NCBI RefSeq assembly: GCF_947488185.1
Contig: NZ_CANKYM010000004.1
Location: 372,001-436,000 of the forward strand
DNA: 64,000 nucleotides
DNA from: an uncultured Roseobacter sp.
GTDB lineage: Bacteria > Pseudomonadota > Alphaproteobacteria > Rhodobacterales > Rhodobacteraceae
Direction of reading: 5' to 3'
In this document: positions 37,709 to 46,164 of the stretch, one piece after another
Position numbering within the stretch: the first letter of the stretch is position 1
Layout: each line of letters starts with the position of its first letter
Program-made: the position numbers and the translations under genes
Notes under the pieces: generated by a model
The model's database searches: none
What the model was told of the DNA's origin: nothing
What the model saw: only the letters and a program-made list of their open reading frames with translations

Positions 37709-38938
37709 TTAGGCTTTCCACCACCGGCGTGGCTCGACGTTTTCGGCGAGCGTATGCGGGTTGTTGCGGACTTCGTTGTAGATGTCCTGGTAGGTGTCGA
37801 TGCCACCGGACCAGCCATTGATCCGCTCGCGCCACTGCTCCCAGAGCTGCGGCTGGAATTCAGGCGAGCACATCTCTTCGGCTTTCCGGCGCTCTGCGTC
37901 CGACAGGGTCGCCATGCGCACGTCGTTCTCTGCAAAGATCGTGCCGGGAAGCTGCGGGTCGGTAGCACCAACGGTGTTGACCAGAGCCGCTTCGTTGGCT
38001 GCCTGCACGTGGACCTGTGTGAGGTAGGATGCTTCCATGACCGCATCCTGTAGTTCGCCGCCGAGACCGTCGAATACCGATGCGGACATCGCTGTGTGCT
38101 CTGTACCGCAGAAGAAACGCAGATCAACGGATTGGCTGACCACAGGCGACATGTTGGCGTATGCCACAGCCGACGCCCATGTTTCGGCACCGTCAATGAG
38201 GCCAGTCTTCAGACCGTCGAGTGTTTCTTCCCACGCGATTGGCACAGGGTTCAGCCCCAGAGCGTTCATCGCGATACGTCCAAGCTGTGTGCCCGTGACG
38301 CGGTTCTTGGTACCGTTGAGCTGTTCGATGCTGGTGACTGTTTCCGCGTCCGCCCATTTCAGACCAAGCTGGATGCCGCGCAGTTCGGCGTGGCTGAACA
38401 GGAACTTCAGGCCGTGACGTTTTTCGAACGGCTCACGCAGGATGCGCTGTGATTCCGGGCTGTACATAAAGTAGTACTGATCCGCACGCGTCCGGAACAT
38501 GTAGGCGTAGTCCAGGACGTTCAGGTAAGGCGCGCCACCTGCGGAGTTCTGAGTCGACGCCGCATACATGTCGACGATGCCCTGCTGTGTCTTCTCAACG
38601 CAGCTGAGCTGGTTGCAGATCTGGTTGTTGCCGATGAATTCGACGCGAATCTCTCCGTCTGTGCGGCTTTCGATATCGCGAGCAAACTCCAGAACGCCGG
38701 CCCGCTCGATCAGCAGGTTTTGCGGGTTGAAGCCCGCGGCGCCCATTTTCAGCGTGAATTTCGGCTCTTTCGCAAAGCGCTTTTCGTACGAAGATTCAGC
38801 AGCTTGTGCGAGGTTCGACAGGCTCATCGCGCCGCCAAACGTCCCTGCAGCCAGCAGCGTCGAGCTGAGACCATAGCGCCCCGCGACGCGGAATAAATCC
38901 CGACGCGACAGGTGCTTGATATTGTTCTGAACTTTCAT
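37709..38938 (-). CDS. TRAP transporter substrate-binding protein (DctP-like)
   Basis: A 409-residue receptor with a Tat-type N-terminus (HLSRRDLFRVAG, then SLSNLAQAAE). It is longer than the usual 330-340 residues, with extra C-terminal sequence rich in Trp (QLWEQWRERINGWSGGID). The DctP core Arg region is LNGTKNRVTGTQLGRIAMNALGL. ATG 38938 follows GGGAGGAAGTC. It leads the leftward operon and faces the GMC oxidoreductase across a palindromic operator. Ligand unknown. Confidence 0.9.
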   Translation of the reverse strand: MKVQNNIKHLSRRDLFRVAGRYGLSSTLLAAGTFGGAMSLSNLAQAAESSYEKRFAKEPKFTLKMGAAGFNPQNLLIERAGVLEFARDIESRTDGEIRVEFIGNNQICNQLSCVEKTQQGIVDMYAASTQNSAGGAPYLNVLDYAYMFRTRADQYYFMYSPESQRILREPFEKRHGLKFLFSHAELRGIQLGLKWADAETVTSIEQLNGTKNRVTGTQLGRIAMNALGLNPVPIAWEETLDGLKTGLIDGAETWASAVAYANMSPVVSQSVDLRFFCGTEHTAMSASVFDGLGGELQDAVMEASYLTQVHVQAANEAALVNTVGATDPQLPGTIFAENDVRMATLSDAERRKAEEMCSPEFQPQLWEQWRERINGWSGGIDTYQDIYNEVRNNPHTLAENVEPRRWWKA

Positions 38939-38963
38939 GACTTCCTCCCTGAATGTCATTTAT

Positions 38964-38980
38964 TGAGACTAATAGTCCCA
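38964..38980. promoter_or_regulatory. Palindromic operator, probable IclR site
   Basis: GACTA and TAGTC (38967-38971 and 38973-38977) flank a single A. The outer TG (38964) and CA (38980) also match, giving a 17-bp site with one imperfect pair. It lies centrally between the divergent dctP and GMC oxidoreductase starts, where a regulator could control both. Confidence 0.55.
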
Positions 38981-39045
38981 AAAAACACTAGTATGATTAA
39001 TTCTTTTTGCATAGAGTTTTTTTCACAGTGGTTTGGGAGGTCGAA

Positions 39046-40641
39046 GTGGAAGCTGATTTTATCGTTGTCGGTGCAGGGTCTGCCGGGTGCGTCCTGGCCA
39101 ATCGGCTGAGCGCTGATCCGAGCAACAAGGTCATTCTGCTTGAAGCCGGTGGTCGGGATCTGAACCCGTGGATTCACATTCCCGTTGGTTACTTCAAGAC
39201 AATCCACAACCCGGCTGTCGACTGGTGTTACAAAACCGAACCTGATCCGGGCCTCAATGGACGCTCCATTGAATGGCCCCGCGGCAAGGTTCTGGGTGGG
39301 TCTTCCTCCCTGAACGGCCTCCTCTACGTTCGCGGTCAACCACAAGACTACGACCGTTGGAGGCAAATGGGCAATAGCGGATGGGGGTGGGACGACGTAT
39401 TGCCCCTTTTCAAACGCGCAGAGAACAATGAACGCGGGGCGGATGAGTTCCACGGGGACGAAGGTCCGCTGTCGGTTTCCAACATGCGCATCCAGCGCCC
39501 GATCACCGATGCCTGGGTGGCAGCGGCACAGGCGGCAGGTTACAAATTCAACCCCGATTACAATGGTGCGGATCAGGAAGGTGTGGGCTTTTTCCAACTG
39601 ACGGCCCGCAATGGGCGGCGCTGCAGTTCGGCTGTGGCCTACCTCAATCCGGTGAAAAAGCGTCCTAACCTGCAGATCGTCACCCATGCGCAGGTTGATA
39701 AGGTCGAGATATCCGAAGGCCGCGCCACTGGCGTCAGCTATACAGACCGCGGCGGCAAGGTGCAGACCGTCACCGCGCGGCGCGAAATCGTGCTTTGTGG
39801 CGGGGCGATCAACTCTCCGCAACTGCTGATGCTGTCGGGCATCGGTGAAGCAGAGCAGCTGTCCGAACACGGCATTGAGATCAAGAAGGACCTCAAAGGG
39901 GTCGGTAAGAACATGCAGGACCACCTGCAGGCGCGCCTGGTCTACAAGTGCAATGAACCGACGCTGAATGACGAGGTCTCCAGCCTCTTTGGTCAGGCAA
40001 AGATCGGGTTGAAATATCTGATGTTCCGGGCGGGGCCGATGACGATGGCGGCCAGCCTCGCCACCGGTTTCCTGAAAACCCGCGAGGATATGGAAACGCC
40101 GGACATTCAATTCCACGTGCAACCCTTGTCCGCGGAGAACCCGGGCAAGGGGGCGGATAAGTTCTCTGCCTTTACCATGTCGGTCTGCCAGCTGCGGCCT
40201 GAAAGCAAGGGTGAAATCAGGCTCACATCGGCCAAGCCGCGTGAGTATCCCAAGATCATCCCGAACTACCTGTCCACGGAAACGGATTGTCGGACGGTGG
40301 TGGCAGGGGTTAACATCGCCCGCGGCATCGCACGCCATGCGCCGCTGACCTCCAAGATTTCCGAAGAGTTCCGTCCGCATGCCAGCCTCGACATGGACGA
40401 CTATGATGCGACGCTGGACTGGGCGCGCAGCAACACCGCATCGATCTACCACCCGACGGGTACCTGCAAGATGGGGTCGGGCGAGGATGCCGTGGTCGAC
40501 GCCGAGTTGCGGGTGCACGGGATCAAGGGCCTGCGGGTCGCCGATTGTTCCATCATGCCGGAAATTGTCTCCGGCAACACCAATGCCCCCGCCATCATGA
40601 TCGGAGAGAAGGCCTCGGACCTGATGCTTGCCGCGTCGTGA
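39046..40641 (+). CDS. GMC family oxidoreductase (choline/alcohol dehydrogenase-like)
   Basis: A 531-residue FAD enzyme. The N-terminal FAD motif is [18 protein letters not shown] (residues 4-21), followed by GMC signature 1 ([20 protein letters not shown]) and signature 2 ([16 protein letters not shown]). The C-terminal catalytic region has [10 protein letters not shown] and the His/Asn pair region [19 protein letters not shown] 39046 has GGGAGG 6 nt upstream; the longer TTG-started frame adds an unconserved segment. It is divergent from the TRAP operon and presumably oxidises an alcohol group of the imported substrate. The family also includes choline, PEG and glucose dehydrogenases. Confidence 0.92.
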   Translation: MEADFIVVGAGSAGCVLANRLSADPSNKVILLEAGGRDLNPWIHIPVGYFKTIHNPAVDWCYKTEPDPGLNGRSIEWPRGKVLGGSSSLNGLLYVRGQPQDYDRWRQMGNSGWGWDDVLPLFKRAENNERGADEFHGDEGPLSVSNMRIQRPITDAWVAAAQAAGYKFNPDYNGADQEGVGFFQLTARNGRRCSSAVAYLNPVKKRPNLQIVTHAQVDKVEISEGRATGVSYTDRGGKVQTVTARREIVLCGGAINSPQLLMLSGIGEAEQLSEHGIEIKKDLKGVGKNMQDHLQARLVYKCNEPTLNDEVSSLFGQAKIGLKYLMFRAGPMTMAASLATGFLKTREDMETPDIQFHVQPLSAENPGKGADKFSAFTMSVCQLRPESKGEIRLTSAKPREYPKIIPNYLSTETDCRTVVAGVNIARGIARHAPLTSKISEEFRPHASLDMDDYDATLDWARSNTASIYHPTGTCKMGSGEDAVVDAELRVHGIKGLRVADCSIMPEIVSGNTNAPAIMIGEKASDLMLAAS

Positions 40642-40664
40642 GAGTTCATAAAACTGATACATGA

Positions 40665-40682
40665 TTGTCATCTCCCTGTGTC
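40665..40682 (+). promoter_or_regulatory. Candidate Pho box upstream of the phytase-like gene
   Basis: TTGTCAT (40665-40671) and CTGTGTC (40676-40682) are 7-bp direct repeats with a 4-bp spacer, matching the two half-sites of the PhoB consensus (CTGTCAT, then a similar repeat at 11-bp period) with few mismatches. They lie 45 nt ahead of the start codon. Confidence 0.5.
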
Positions 40683-40727
40683 TTGAGCCTGCGCCCTTGC
40701 GCGCATCTCAAGACCAAGGAGTTTCCA

Positions 40728-42890
40728 ATGACCAGACATCTGCTGCTGACCAGCACGCTTCTCGCGACTGCTGCGATTGCACCCGCCCATGCGGATATGA
40801 ATTTCAACCGTGTCGCATCCTTCCCGGTGACCGCCAATTTCGACGGCGCTGCGCCAGATGAAACCTTGGCAGAGATCATAGACGCCACAGCAGATGGCAT
40901 GACCCTTGTCTACACTGACAGCCCGGCGGGGGTCATTGGCGTGATTGACATCACCGACCCGACAGCACCTGCGCCCAAAGGCACGTTGGCGGTGGATGGC
41001 GAGCCCACTGCGGTTTCGGTGATCGGCAACACTGCCTTTGTCGGCGTCAATACATCCGAAAGCTACACCGCACCTTCCGGTTTCGTGAAAGCCGTGAACC
41101 TGGCGGATATGAGCATCACGGCGAGCTGTGATCTCGGCGGACAGCCCGACAGCACGGCGCGGGCCAAGGACGGCTCCTTCATCGCGATTGCGATTGAGAA
41201 TGAACGCGACGAGGATTTGGGTGACGGTCGTGTGCCGCAGATGCCCGCTGGTGATCTGGTGATGATCGACGTGGTGGAGGGCACGCTTGAGTGCGCCACC
41301 ATGCGCCGTGTCAGCCTGACCGGTCTGGCCGATGTCGCGGGTGAAGATCCGGAGCCGGAGTTCGTTGACATCAACGATCTGGGCGAGGTCGTCGTCACGC
41401 TTCAGGAGAACAACCACATCGCGGTGGTCGCACGGGATGGCAGTCTGGTTTCACATTTCTCCGCCGGCGCAGTCGATCTGCAGGGGATCGACACCAAGGA
41501 CGAACGCGCGGCGCTCACGTTCGATCAAAGGCAGCCGGGGCGTCTGCGGGAACCTGACGGGGTGCAGTGGATCGACAACGACCACTTTGCCATCGCCAAT
41601 GAGGGCGACATGGACGGCGGTGCACGTGGCATGACCATCTTTAACAAGGATGGTACGCTGGTTTGGGAAAGCGGCGCGTCGCTCGAACATGCCATTGTCC
41701 AGATCGGGCACTATCCTGACAAGCGTTCCGACAGCAAAGGGGCTGAGCCTGAGGGTATGGAGTTCGGCACCTTCGATGGCACACCTTACGTCTTTGTCAT
41801 GGCCGAGCGCGCATCGGTCGTGGCGGTTTATGACGTGACCGACCCTACCGCACCAGTGCTCAAACAGCTGTTGCCGTCGGGTATCTCTCCCGAAGGGGCC
41901 GTGGTCATCCCGGCGCGGGGTCTCTTGGCGACGGCGAACGAGTTTGACGGGTTGGAAGACGGTGCTGCCCGCGCCCATGTGATGGTTTATCAGTACGCCG
42001 AAGGTCCTGCGTCCTATCCACATCTCACCTCCGAAGGCATGGATGAACTGACCGGCTGGGGCGCGATTTCCGGCATGGTCGCCGATGATGCGGGGATGAT
42101 TTACGCAGTCTCGGACAGCTTTTACGGCTACCAGCCCCGCATCTTCAAAATCGATCCTGCCTCCACCCCGGCGCGGATTGTTGAAGCCATTGACGTGACC
42201 CGCAATGGCATGCCCGCACAGAAGCTCGACATGGAAGGCATCGTTCTGGATGGTGACGGTAACTTCTGGGTCGCCTCCGAAGGACGGACCGGGCGCGTCA
42301 TTCCGCATGCGCTCTATAAGGTGAACGCCAAAGGCGAGATCAAGGAAGAGATCGGCTTGCCGCCGGAGTTGATGGCAGTGGAGAAACGGTTTGGGTTCGA
42401 AGGCATCACGCTGGTCGGTGACACGCTATGGATGCCGGTACAGCGGGAGTGGAAAGACGACCCCAAGGACCACGTCAAGCTGGTCTCCTACAATCTGGAA
42501 ACCGAAGAATGGGGGGCCGTGCTCTATCCCAAGGCGGCGCCTGAAAAGGGGTGGGTCGGTCTGAGCGATATGAGCGTGCACGGCGATCACGTCTATATCA
42601 TCGAGCGCGACAACCAGCATGCAAGCGACGCTGTCACCAAGAAGGTTTATGCAGTTCCACTGGCCGAGATGGTTCCGGCCAAACTTGGATCGGAGCTGCC
42701 CGTTGTCTCCAAGACATTGGTGCGTGATCTGATCCCTGACCTGACATCTACCGGTGGATACGTGCTCGACAAGGTCGAGGGCCTGGCGATTATGTCTGAT
42801 GGGACAGCCTGGATTTCCACCGACAATGACGGCGTTGACGACCATTCCGGTGAAACGATGTTCTTCAGCATCGGTGCGGTTGGAAAATAA
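40728..42890 (+). CDS. Large exported esterase-like phytase/beta-propeller protein
   Basis: A 720-residue protein with a signal peptide (RHLLLTSTLLATAAIAPAHA). The first half has LVIVD/beta-propeller repeats (IGVIDITDPTAPAPKGTL and VAVYDVTDPTAPVLKQLL are internal repeats). The C-terminal part (from about residue 450) fits the phytase-like esterase domain (GWGAISGMVADDAGMIYAVSDSFYGYQPRIFKID, LDMEGIVLDGDGNFWVASEGRTG, VEGLAIMSDGTAWISTDNDG). It probably acts in the periplasm on phosphate esters or another ester. AAGGAG precedes the ATG. A probable Pho box upstream and the phosphonate cluster downstream suggest a phosphate-limitation role. Confidence 0.82.
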   Translation: MTRHLLLTSTLLATAAIAPAHADMNFNRVASFPVTANFDGAAPDETLAEIIDATADGMTLVYTDSPAGVIGVIDITDPTAPAPKGTLAVDGEPTAVSVIGNTAFVGVNTSESYTAPSGFVKAVNLADMSITASCDLGGQPDSTARAKDGSFIAIAIENERDEDLGDGRVPQMPAGDLVMIDVVEGTLECATMRRVSLTGLADVAGEDPEPEFVDINDLGEVVVTLQENNHIAVVARDGSLVSHFSAGAVDLQGIDTKDERAALTFDQRQPGRLREPDGVQWIDNDHFAIANEGDMDGGARGMTIFNKDGTLVWESGASLEHAIVQIGHYPDKRSDSKGAEPEGMEFGTFDGTPYVFVMAERASVVAVYDVTDPTAPVLKQLLPSGISPEGAVVIPARGLLATANEFDGLEDGAARAHVMVYQYAEGPASYPHLTSEGMDELTGWGAISGMVADDAGMIYAVSDSFYGYQPRIFKIDPASTPARIVEAIDVTRNGMPAQKLDMEGIVLDGDGNFWVASEGRTGRVIPHALYKVNAKGEIKEEIGLPPELMAVEKRFGFEGITLVGDTLWMPVQREWKDDPKDHVKLVSYNLETEEWGAVLYPKAAPEKGWVGLSDMSVHGDHVYIIERDNQHASDAVTKKVYAVPLAEMVPAKLGSELPVVSKTLVRDLIPDLTSTGGYVLDKVEGLAIMSDGTAWISTDNDGVDDHSGETMFFSIGAVGK

Positions 42891-42905
42891 AAAATCGCTC
42901 AAAGA

Positions 42906-42958
42906 CAAAGCATTCAACGGCGTTCTGTGCGACATGCGTGGGACGCCGTTAAACTTTG
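42906..42958 (+). terminator. Terminator-like hairpin after the phytase-like gene
   Basis: AACGGCGT (42916-42923) pairs perfectly with ACGCCGTT (42943-42950). Outer CAAAG (42906-42910) and CTTTG (42954-42958) extend the stem past a bulge. It is placed 17 nt after the stop codon. Confidence 0.55.
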
Positions 42959-43021
42959 CGTGACAGGCGTATCTCGGGGCCGTTAATCTTTTGTAAGAGA
43001 ATCGCAGAGGCGGGGGACGCT

Positions 43022-43234
43022 ATGAAGCACGAGACGATTTCCGAAAGCAAAATGTCGCGTAGTGTGATGGGTCTCGACGATGGCGAAATCGCCCCGTTTG
43101 TACGTAAGTGTGTGAAAGAGCGCTCGCTGAGCCGGGTGGTCACGAGCCTCAACAACGATCTGCTTTTTGGCACGCAGACCGAGCGTGATGACGCAAGAAT
43201 CGCCCTTCAGCGTATCGGCTTCTCCGATATCTGA
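43022..43234 (+). CDS. Small conserved-looking hypothetical protein (70 aa)
   Basis: A 70-residue basic/acidic protein, MSRSVMGLDDGEIAPFVRKCVKERSLSRVV in its middle, predicted to be helical, with no membrane segment and no known domain. GGGGG lies 6-10 nt before ATG 43022. Codon use matches its neighbours. It has its own position between a terminator hairpin and the phnC control region. I recognise no function; its size and charge could suit a small regulator. Confidence 0.65.
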   Translation: MKHETISESKMSRSVMGLDDGEIAPFVRKCVKERSLSRVVTSLNNDLLFGTQTERDDARIALQRIGFSDI

Positions 43235-43350
43235 GCAGGACGCTCAGCGCCGGGTGAGTGCGACAGGAATGCTCCGGCAGGATCGGTAAGGGACATGGCT
43301 TGCGGGAACTCCAGAAGCACTGGCGACCCCTTCTTTTATTGGTCCACAGG

Positions 43351-43390
43351 CTGTCATAAAACCTTGTGATTTCTGTCATGCATGGTTCAT
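43351..43390 (+). promoter_or_regulatory. Tandem Pho-box array upstream of phnC
   Basis: Four 7-bp repeats at exact 11-bp spacing: CTGTCAT (43351), CCTTGTG (43362), CTGTCAT (43373) and GGTTCAT (43384), separated by AT-rich 4-mers. Two copies are perfect PhoB half-sites. PhoB binds such direct repeats under phosphate starvation and recruits RNA polymerase. The array ends 38 nt before the phnC start. Confidence 0.8.
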
Positions 43391-43428
43391 GACCAATCCG
43401 TAAGCACCCCTCAACGTCGGGGGATACG

Positions 43429-44259
43429 ATGCTTAAGATTGATAATCTGACCAAGACATTCGGGCAGAACACGGCCGTGGACGCGGCCAGTATCGAAGTC
43501 ACAAAATCATCCATGATCGGCATCATCGGGCGGTCCGGCGCAGGCAAGTCGACCCTGTTGCGGATGGTCAACCGGTTGACCGATGCTAGCGATGGCAAGA
43601 TCCTGTTCGACGGGCGTGATGTCACGTCTCTGCGCGGATCTGCCAAGCGCGCGTGGCAGTCCGAGTGCGCCATGATTTTCCAGCAGTTCAATCTGGTGCT
43701 GCGGATGGATGTGGTCTCGAATGTGCTGCACGGCACGCTGAACAGACGTTCCACTCTGGCAACGATGTTTAACCTCTTTCCGGACGCGGATATCACCCAG
43801 GCGATTGCCATCTTGGACCGTTTGGGCATTGCCGAGCATGCGGCAAAGCGGGCCGAGGACTTGTCCGGCGGACAGCAGCAGCGTGTCGCCATTGCGCGGG
43901 CGCTGATGCAGGACCCCAAGATCATCCTTGCAGATGAGCCCATTGCCTCGCTGGACCCGATGAACGCGCAGGTCGTCATGCGGGCCCTGCGCCGTATCCA
44001 CGAAGAAGATGGGCGCACCGTCATCGCCAACCTGCACACACTGGACACCGCGCGGCGCTACTGTGACCGGGTCATCGGGATGCGTGATGGCCGGATCGTC
44101 TTTGACGGTACCCCGGGCCAGCTGAGCACCGCCGCGGCGCGCGATATCTACGGCGCCGATGCAGATTTTTCAGAAAGCGCCACCTCGACCGAGATCGAGC
44201 AGCTTGATCGCTCCGACGCTTTCGACGCCGCGCAGCTGCGCGCACTCGCCGACGTCTGA
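43429..44259 (+). CDS. phnC: Phosphonate ABC transporter ATP-binding protein
   Basis: A 276-residue ATPase: Walker [10 protein letters not shown] at 34-42, signature [15 protein letters not shown], Walker B IILADEP and the switch His in [22 protein letters not shown] after Walker B is typical of PhnC. It powers import of phosphonates with PhnD and two PhnE permeases. ATG 43429 follows GGGGGATACG. The C-terminus has a short tail beyond the usual PhnC end ([18 protein letters not shown]). Confidence 0.95.
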   Translation: MLKIDNLTKTFGQNTAVDAASIEVTKSSMIGIIGRSGAGKSTLLRMVNRLTDASDGKILFDGRDVTSLRGSAKRAWQSECAMIFQQFNLVLRMDVVSNVLHGTLNRRSTLATMFNLFPDADITQAIAILDRLGIAEHAAKRAEDLSGGQQQRVAIARALMQDPKIILADEPIASLDPMNAQVVMRALRRIHEEDGRTVIANLHTLDTARRYCDRVIGMRDGRIVFDGTPGQLSTAAARDIYGADADFSESATSTEIEQLDRSDAFDAAQLRALADV

Positions 44260-44320
44260 CCCCCTCCACTTCAACGGCCCAGCCCGTCCGGGCGGGCGAC
44301 AACCAAGAGAGACCAGCACT

Positions 44321-45223
44321 ATGAAACAAGTGATCTGCGCCCTGGTGGCGACAACAGCTCTGACATCCGGGGCATTTGCACAGGAGATCAGCGAATTCCG
44401 GATCGGTATCCTCGGCGGCGAAAACGCCCAGGATCGTCTGAATTCCAATGAATGCCTGCGCGCCTATACCGAAGAAGCGCTGGGCGTGCCGACAAAGCTC
44501 TTTGCACCTGCCGACTATAACGGCGTCATTCAGGGCCTGCTCGGCGGCACGCTGGATATGGCGTGGCTCGGTGCGTCGTCCTACGCTGCCGTCCACATTC
44601 AGGACCCGCAAGCGGTGGAGCCTGTGCTGGTGAAAATCAATCTGGACGGCTCTTACGGGTATCACTCCATCGGGTTCGCGCGCAAAGACAGCGGCATTGC
44701 CTCGTTGGATGACATGCAGGGCAAGGTCTTTGGCTTCGGCGATCCGAACTCCACCTCGGGCTACTTGATCCCGTCCATCGAAATTCCGCAGGAAACCGGC
44801 AAGACCATGAACTCCGGCGACTATTTCGGGGAAGTGAAGTTCACAGGTGGTCATGAACAGACCATCGTCGCCGTCAACAACGGGGACGTGAACGCCGGTG
44901 TGACCTGGGCCGACGGTCAGGGCAATTGGGAAGACGGCTACAACTCTGGCGCCCTGCGCAAGGCTGTGGATGCCGGTCTGGTGGATATGAACGATTTGGT
45001 CGAAATCTGGCGCTCGAACCCCATCCCGGAGGGCCCGATTGTGCTGCGCAGCAGCATGCCGGCAGAGGTCAAGGCCACGATGACCGCGTTGGTCGACGGT
45101 TTGAATGAAGCGGATGCGGATTGCGCCTATGGTGTTGCTGCAGGCGAGAGCCTCGGCTTCGACCCCATCACGCATGACGCCTACGTTTCCATCGTGGAAG
45201 CCCGCAAGGCAAAGGCAAACTAG
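44321..45223 (+). CDS. phnD: Phosphonate-binding periplasmic protein
   Basis: A 300-residue receptor with a signal peptide (QVICALVATTALTSGAFAQ). PhnD motifs include FRIGILGGENAQDRL, GTLDMAWLGASSYAAV and FGFGDPNSTSGYLIPS (phosphonate-binding Ser/Thr loop). The GVTWADGQGNWEDGYNSGALRK segment is also characteristic. It is followed by a strong hairpin that probably keeps its level above the permeases'. Confidence 0.95.
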   Translation: MKQVICALVATTALTSGAFAQEISEFRIGILGGENAQDRLNSNECLRAYTEEALGVPTKLFAPADYNGVIQGLLGGTLDMAWLGASSYAAVHIQDPQAVEPVLVKINLDGSYGYHSIGFARKDSGIASLDDMQGKVFGFGDPNSTSGYLIPSIEIPQETGKTMNSGDYFGEVKFTGGHEQTIVAVNNGDVNAGVTWADGQGNWEDGYNSGALRKAVDAGLVDMNDLVEIWRSNPIPEGPIVLRSSMPAEVKATMTALVDGLNEADADCAYGVAAGESLGFDPITHDAYVSIVEARKAKAN

Positions 45224-45247
45224 TTCGAAGTTTTTCATGATGACAAG

Positions 45248-45280
45248 GCGGGCCCTTTTTCCCGAGGGCCCGCTTTATTT
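45248..45280 (+). terminator. Attenuator-like hairpin between phnD and phnE1
   Basis: GCGGGCCCT (45248-45256) and AGGGCCCGC (45265-45273) form a perfect 9-bp stem with an 8-nt loop, followed by TTTATTT. It is the most terminator-like hairpin inside an operon in the window. It should allow partial read-through to phnE1, with PhnD made in excess. Confidence 0.75.
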
Positions 45281-45294
45281 CATGCGGGGGAAAG

Positions 45295-46164
45295 ATGGCG
45301 GATACAACCTTTCAGGCAGGCAGCCTGTCCGAGATGCAGACAGGCTATGCGCGCCTGATCCGCACGCGGCGGATGTGGAATGGCGCAATGCTGGCGTTGT
45401 TTATCGCCTTGCTGGTCGCAGGGTTCATGACCGCAGATGCGCGCAATGCGGGCGGATTCTGGAACGGCATCGACAATGTCTTTGATTTTCCGGTGGAGGT
45501 GATCGGCGAGGCCTGGGAGAAATCCCATCTGCTGCCCGGCCATTTCGCCAAGTATTTTCCGTCACTGGTAGAAACGATCAACATCGCCGCCGCCGCCACG
45601 CTGGTGGGGGTAATGGCGGGTGCGATTTTATCGCTTTTATCCACACGAGGGCTGGCGCGCTGGCCTTCGCTGGTCGGGCTCTTTCGCCGGGTCAGCGACA
45701 TTCTCCGCGCCATCCCCGAAATCGTGATCGCGCTGGTCCTGATCTTCGTGCTGGGGGCGGGACCCGTACCTGCGATGATTGCCATTGCGCTGCACACCGC
45801 CGGGGCGATTGGCAAGCTCTACTCCGAAGTCAACGAGAACGCCTCCCTGAAACCGGTCGAAGGGCTGGCCTCTGTCGGGGCCAACTGGTCGCAGCGGATG
45901 ATGCTGGGCATCGTCCCGCAAGTGGCGCCCAACTACCTCAGCTATGCTTTGCTGCGGTTCGAGATCAACATCCGCGCCTCTGCCATCCTCGGCTTCGTGG
46001 GGGCGGGCGGCATCGGTTATGACCTCAAGAACGCGATGAGCTGGGGGCAGGGCAAGTTCGACGAAGCGGCGGCAATCTTCATCCTGCTTTTCGCCGCCAT
46101 CGTTCTCTTTGACCAGCTGTCCTCATACGCGCGCCACCGGCTGACAACGGGGGCCCGGACATGA
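45295..46164 (+). CDS. phnE: Phosphonate ABC transporter permease
   Basis: A 289-residue inner-membrane permease with about six helices. The ATPase-contact loop is EGLASVGANWSQRMMLGIVPQVAPNYL, and FVGAGGIGYDLKNAM follows, both typical of PhnE. It has a short cytoplasmic N-terminus, unlike its partner. ATG 45295 has GGGGGAAAG upstream. It overlaps the next permease (ATGA at 46161). Confidence 0.94.
   Translation: MADTTFQAGSLSEMQTGYARLIRTRRMWNGAMLALFIALLVAGFMTADARNAGGFWNGIDNVFDFPVEVIGEAWEKSHLLPGHFAKYFPSLVETINIAAAATLVGVMAGAILSLLSTRGLARWPSLVGLFRRVSDILRAIPEIVIALVLIFVLGAGPVPAMIAIALHTAGAIGKLYSEVNENASLKPVEGLASVGANWSQRMMLGIVPQVAPNYLSYALLRFEINIRASAILGFVGAGGIGYDLKNAMSWGQGKFDEAAAIFILLFAAIVLFDQLSSYARHRLTTGART

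Noticed and set aside
38956-40671. 571-codon minus-strand frame antisense to the GMC oxidoreductase
   Set aside because: The plus-strand gene has complete FAD and GMC signatures. The antisense product has no recognisable domain and no suitable ribosome site.
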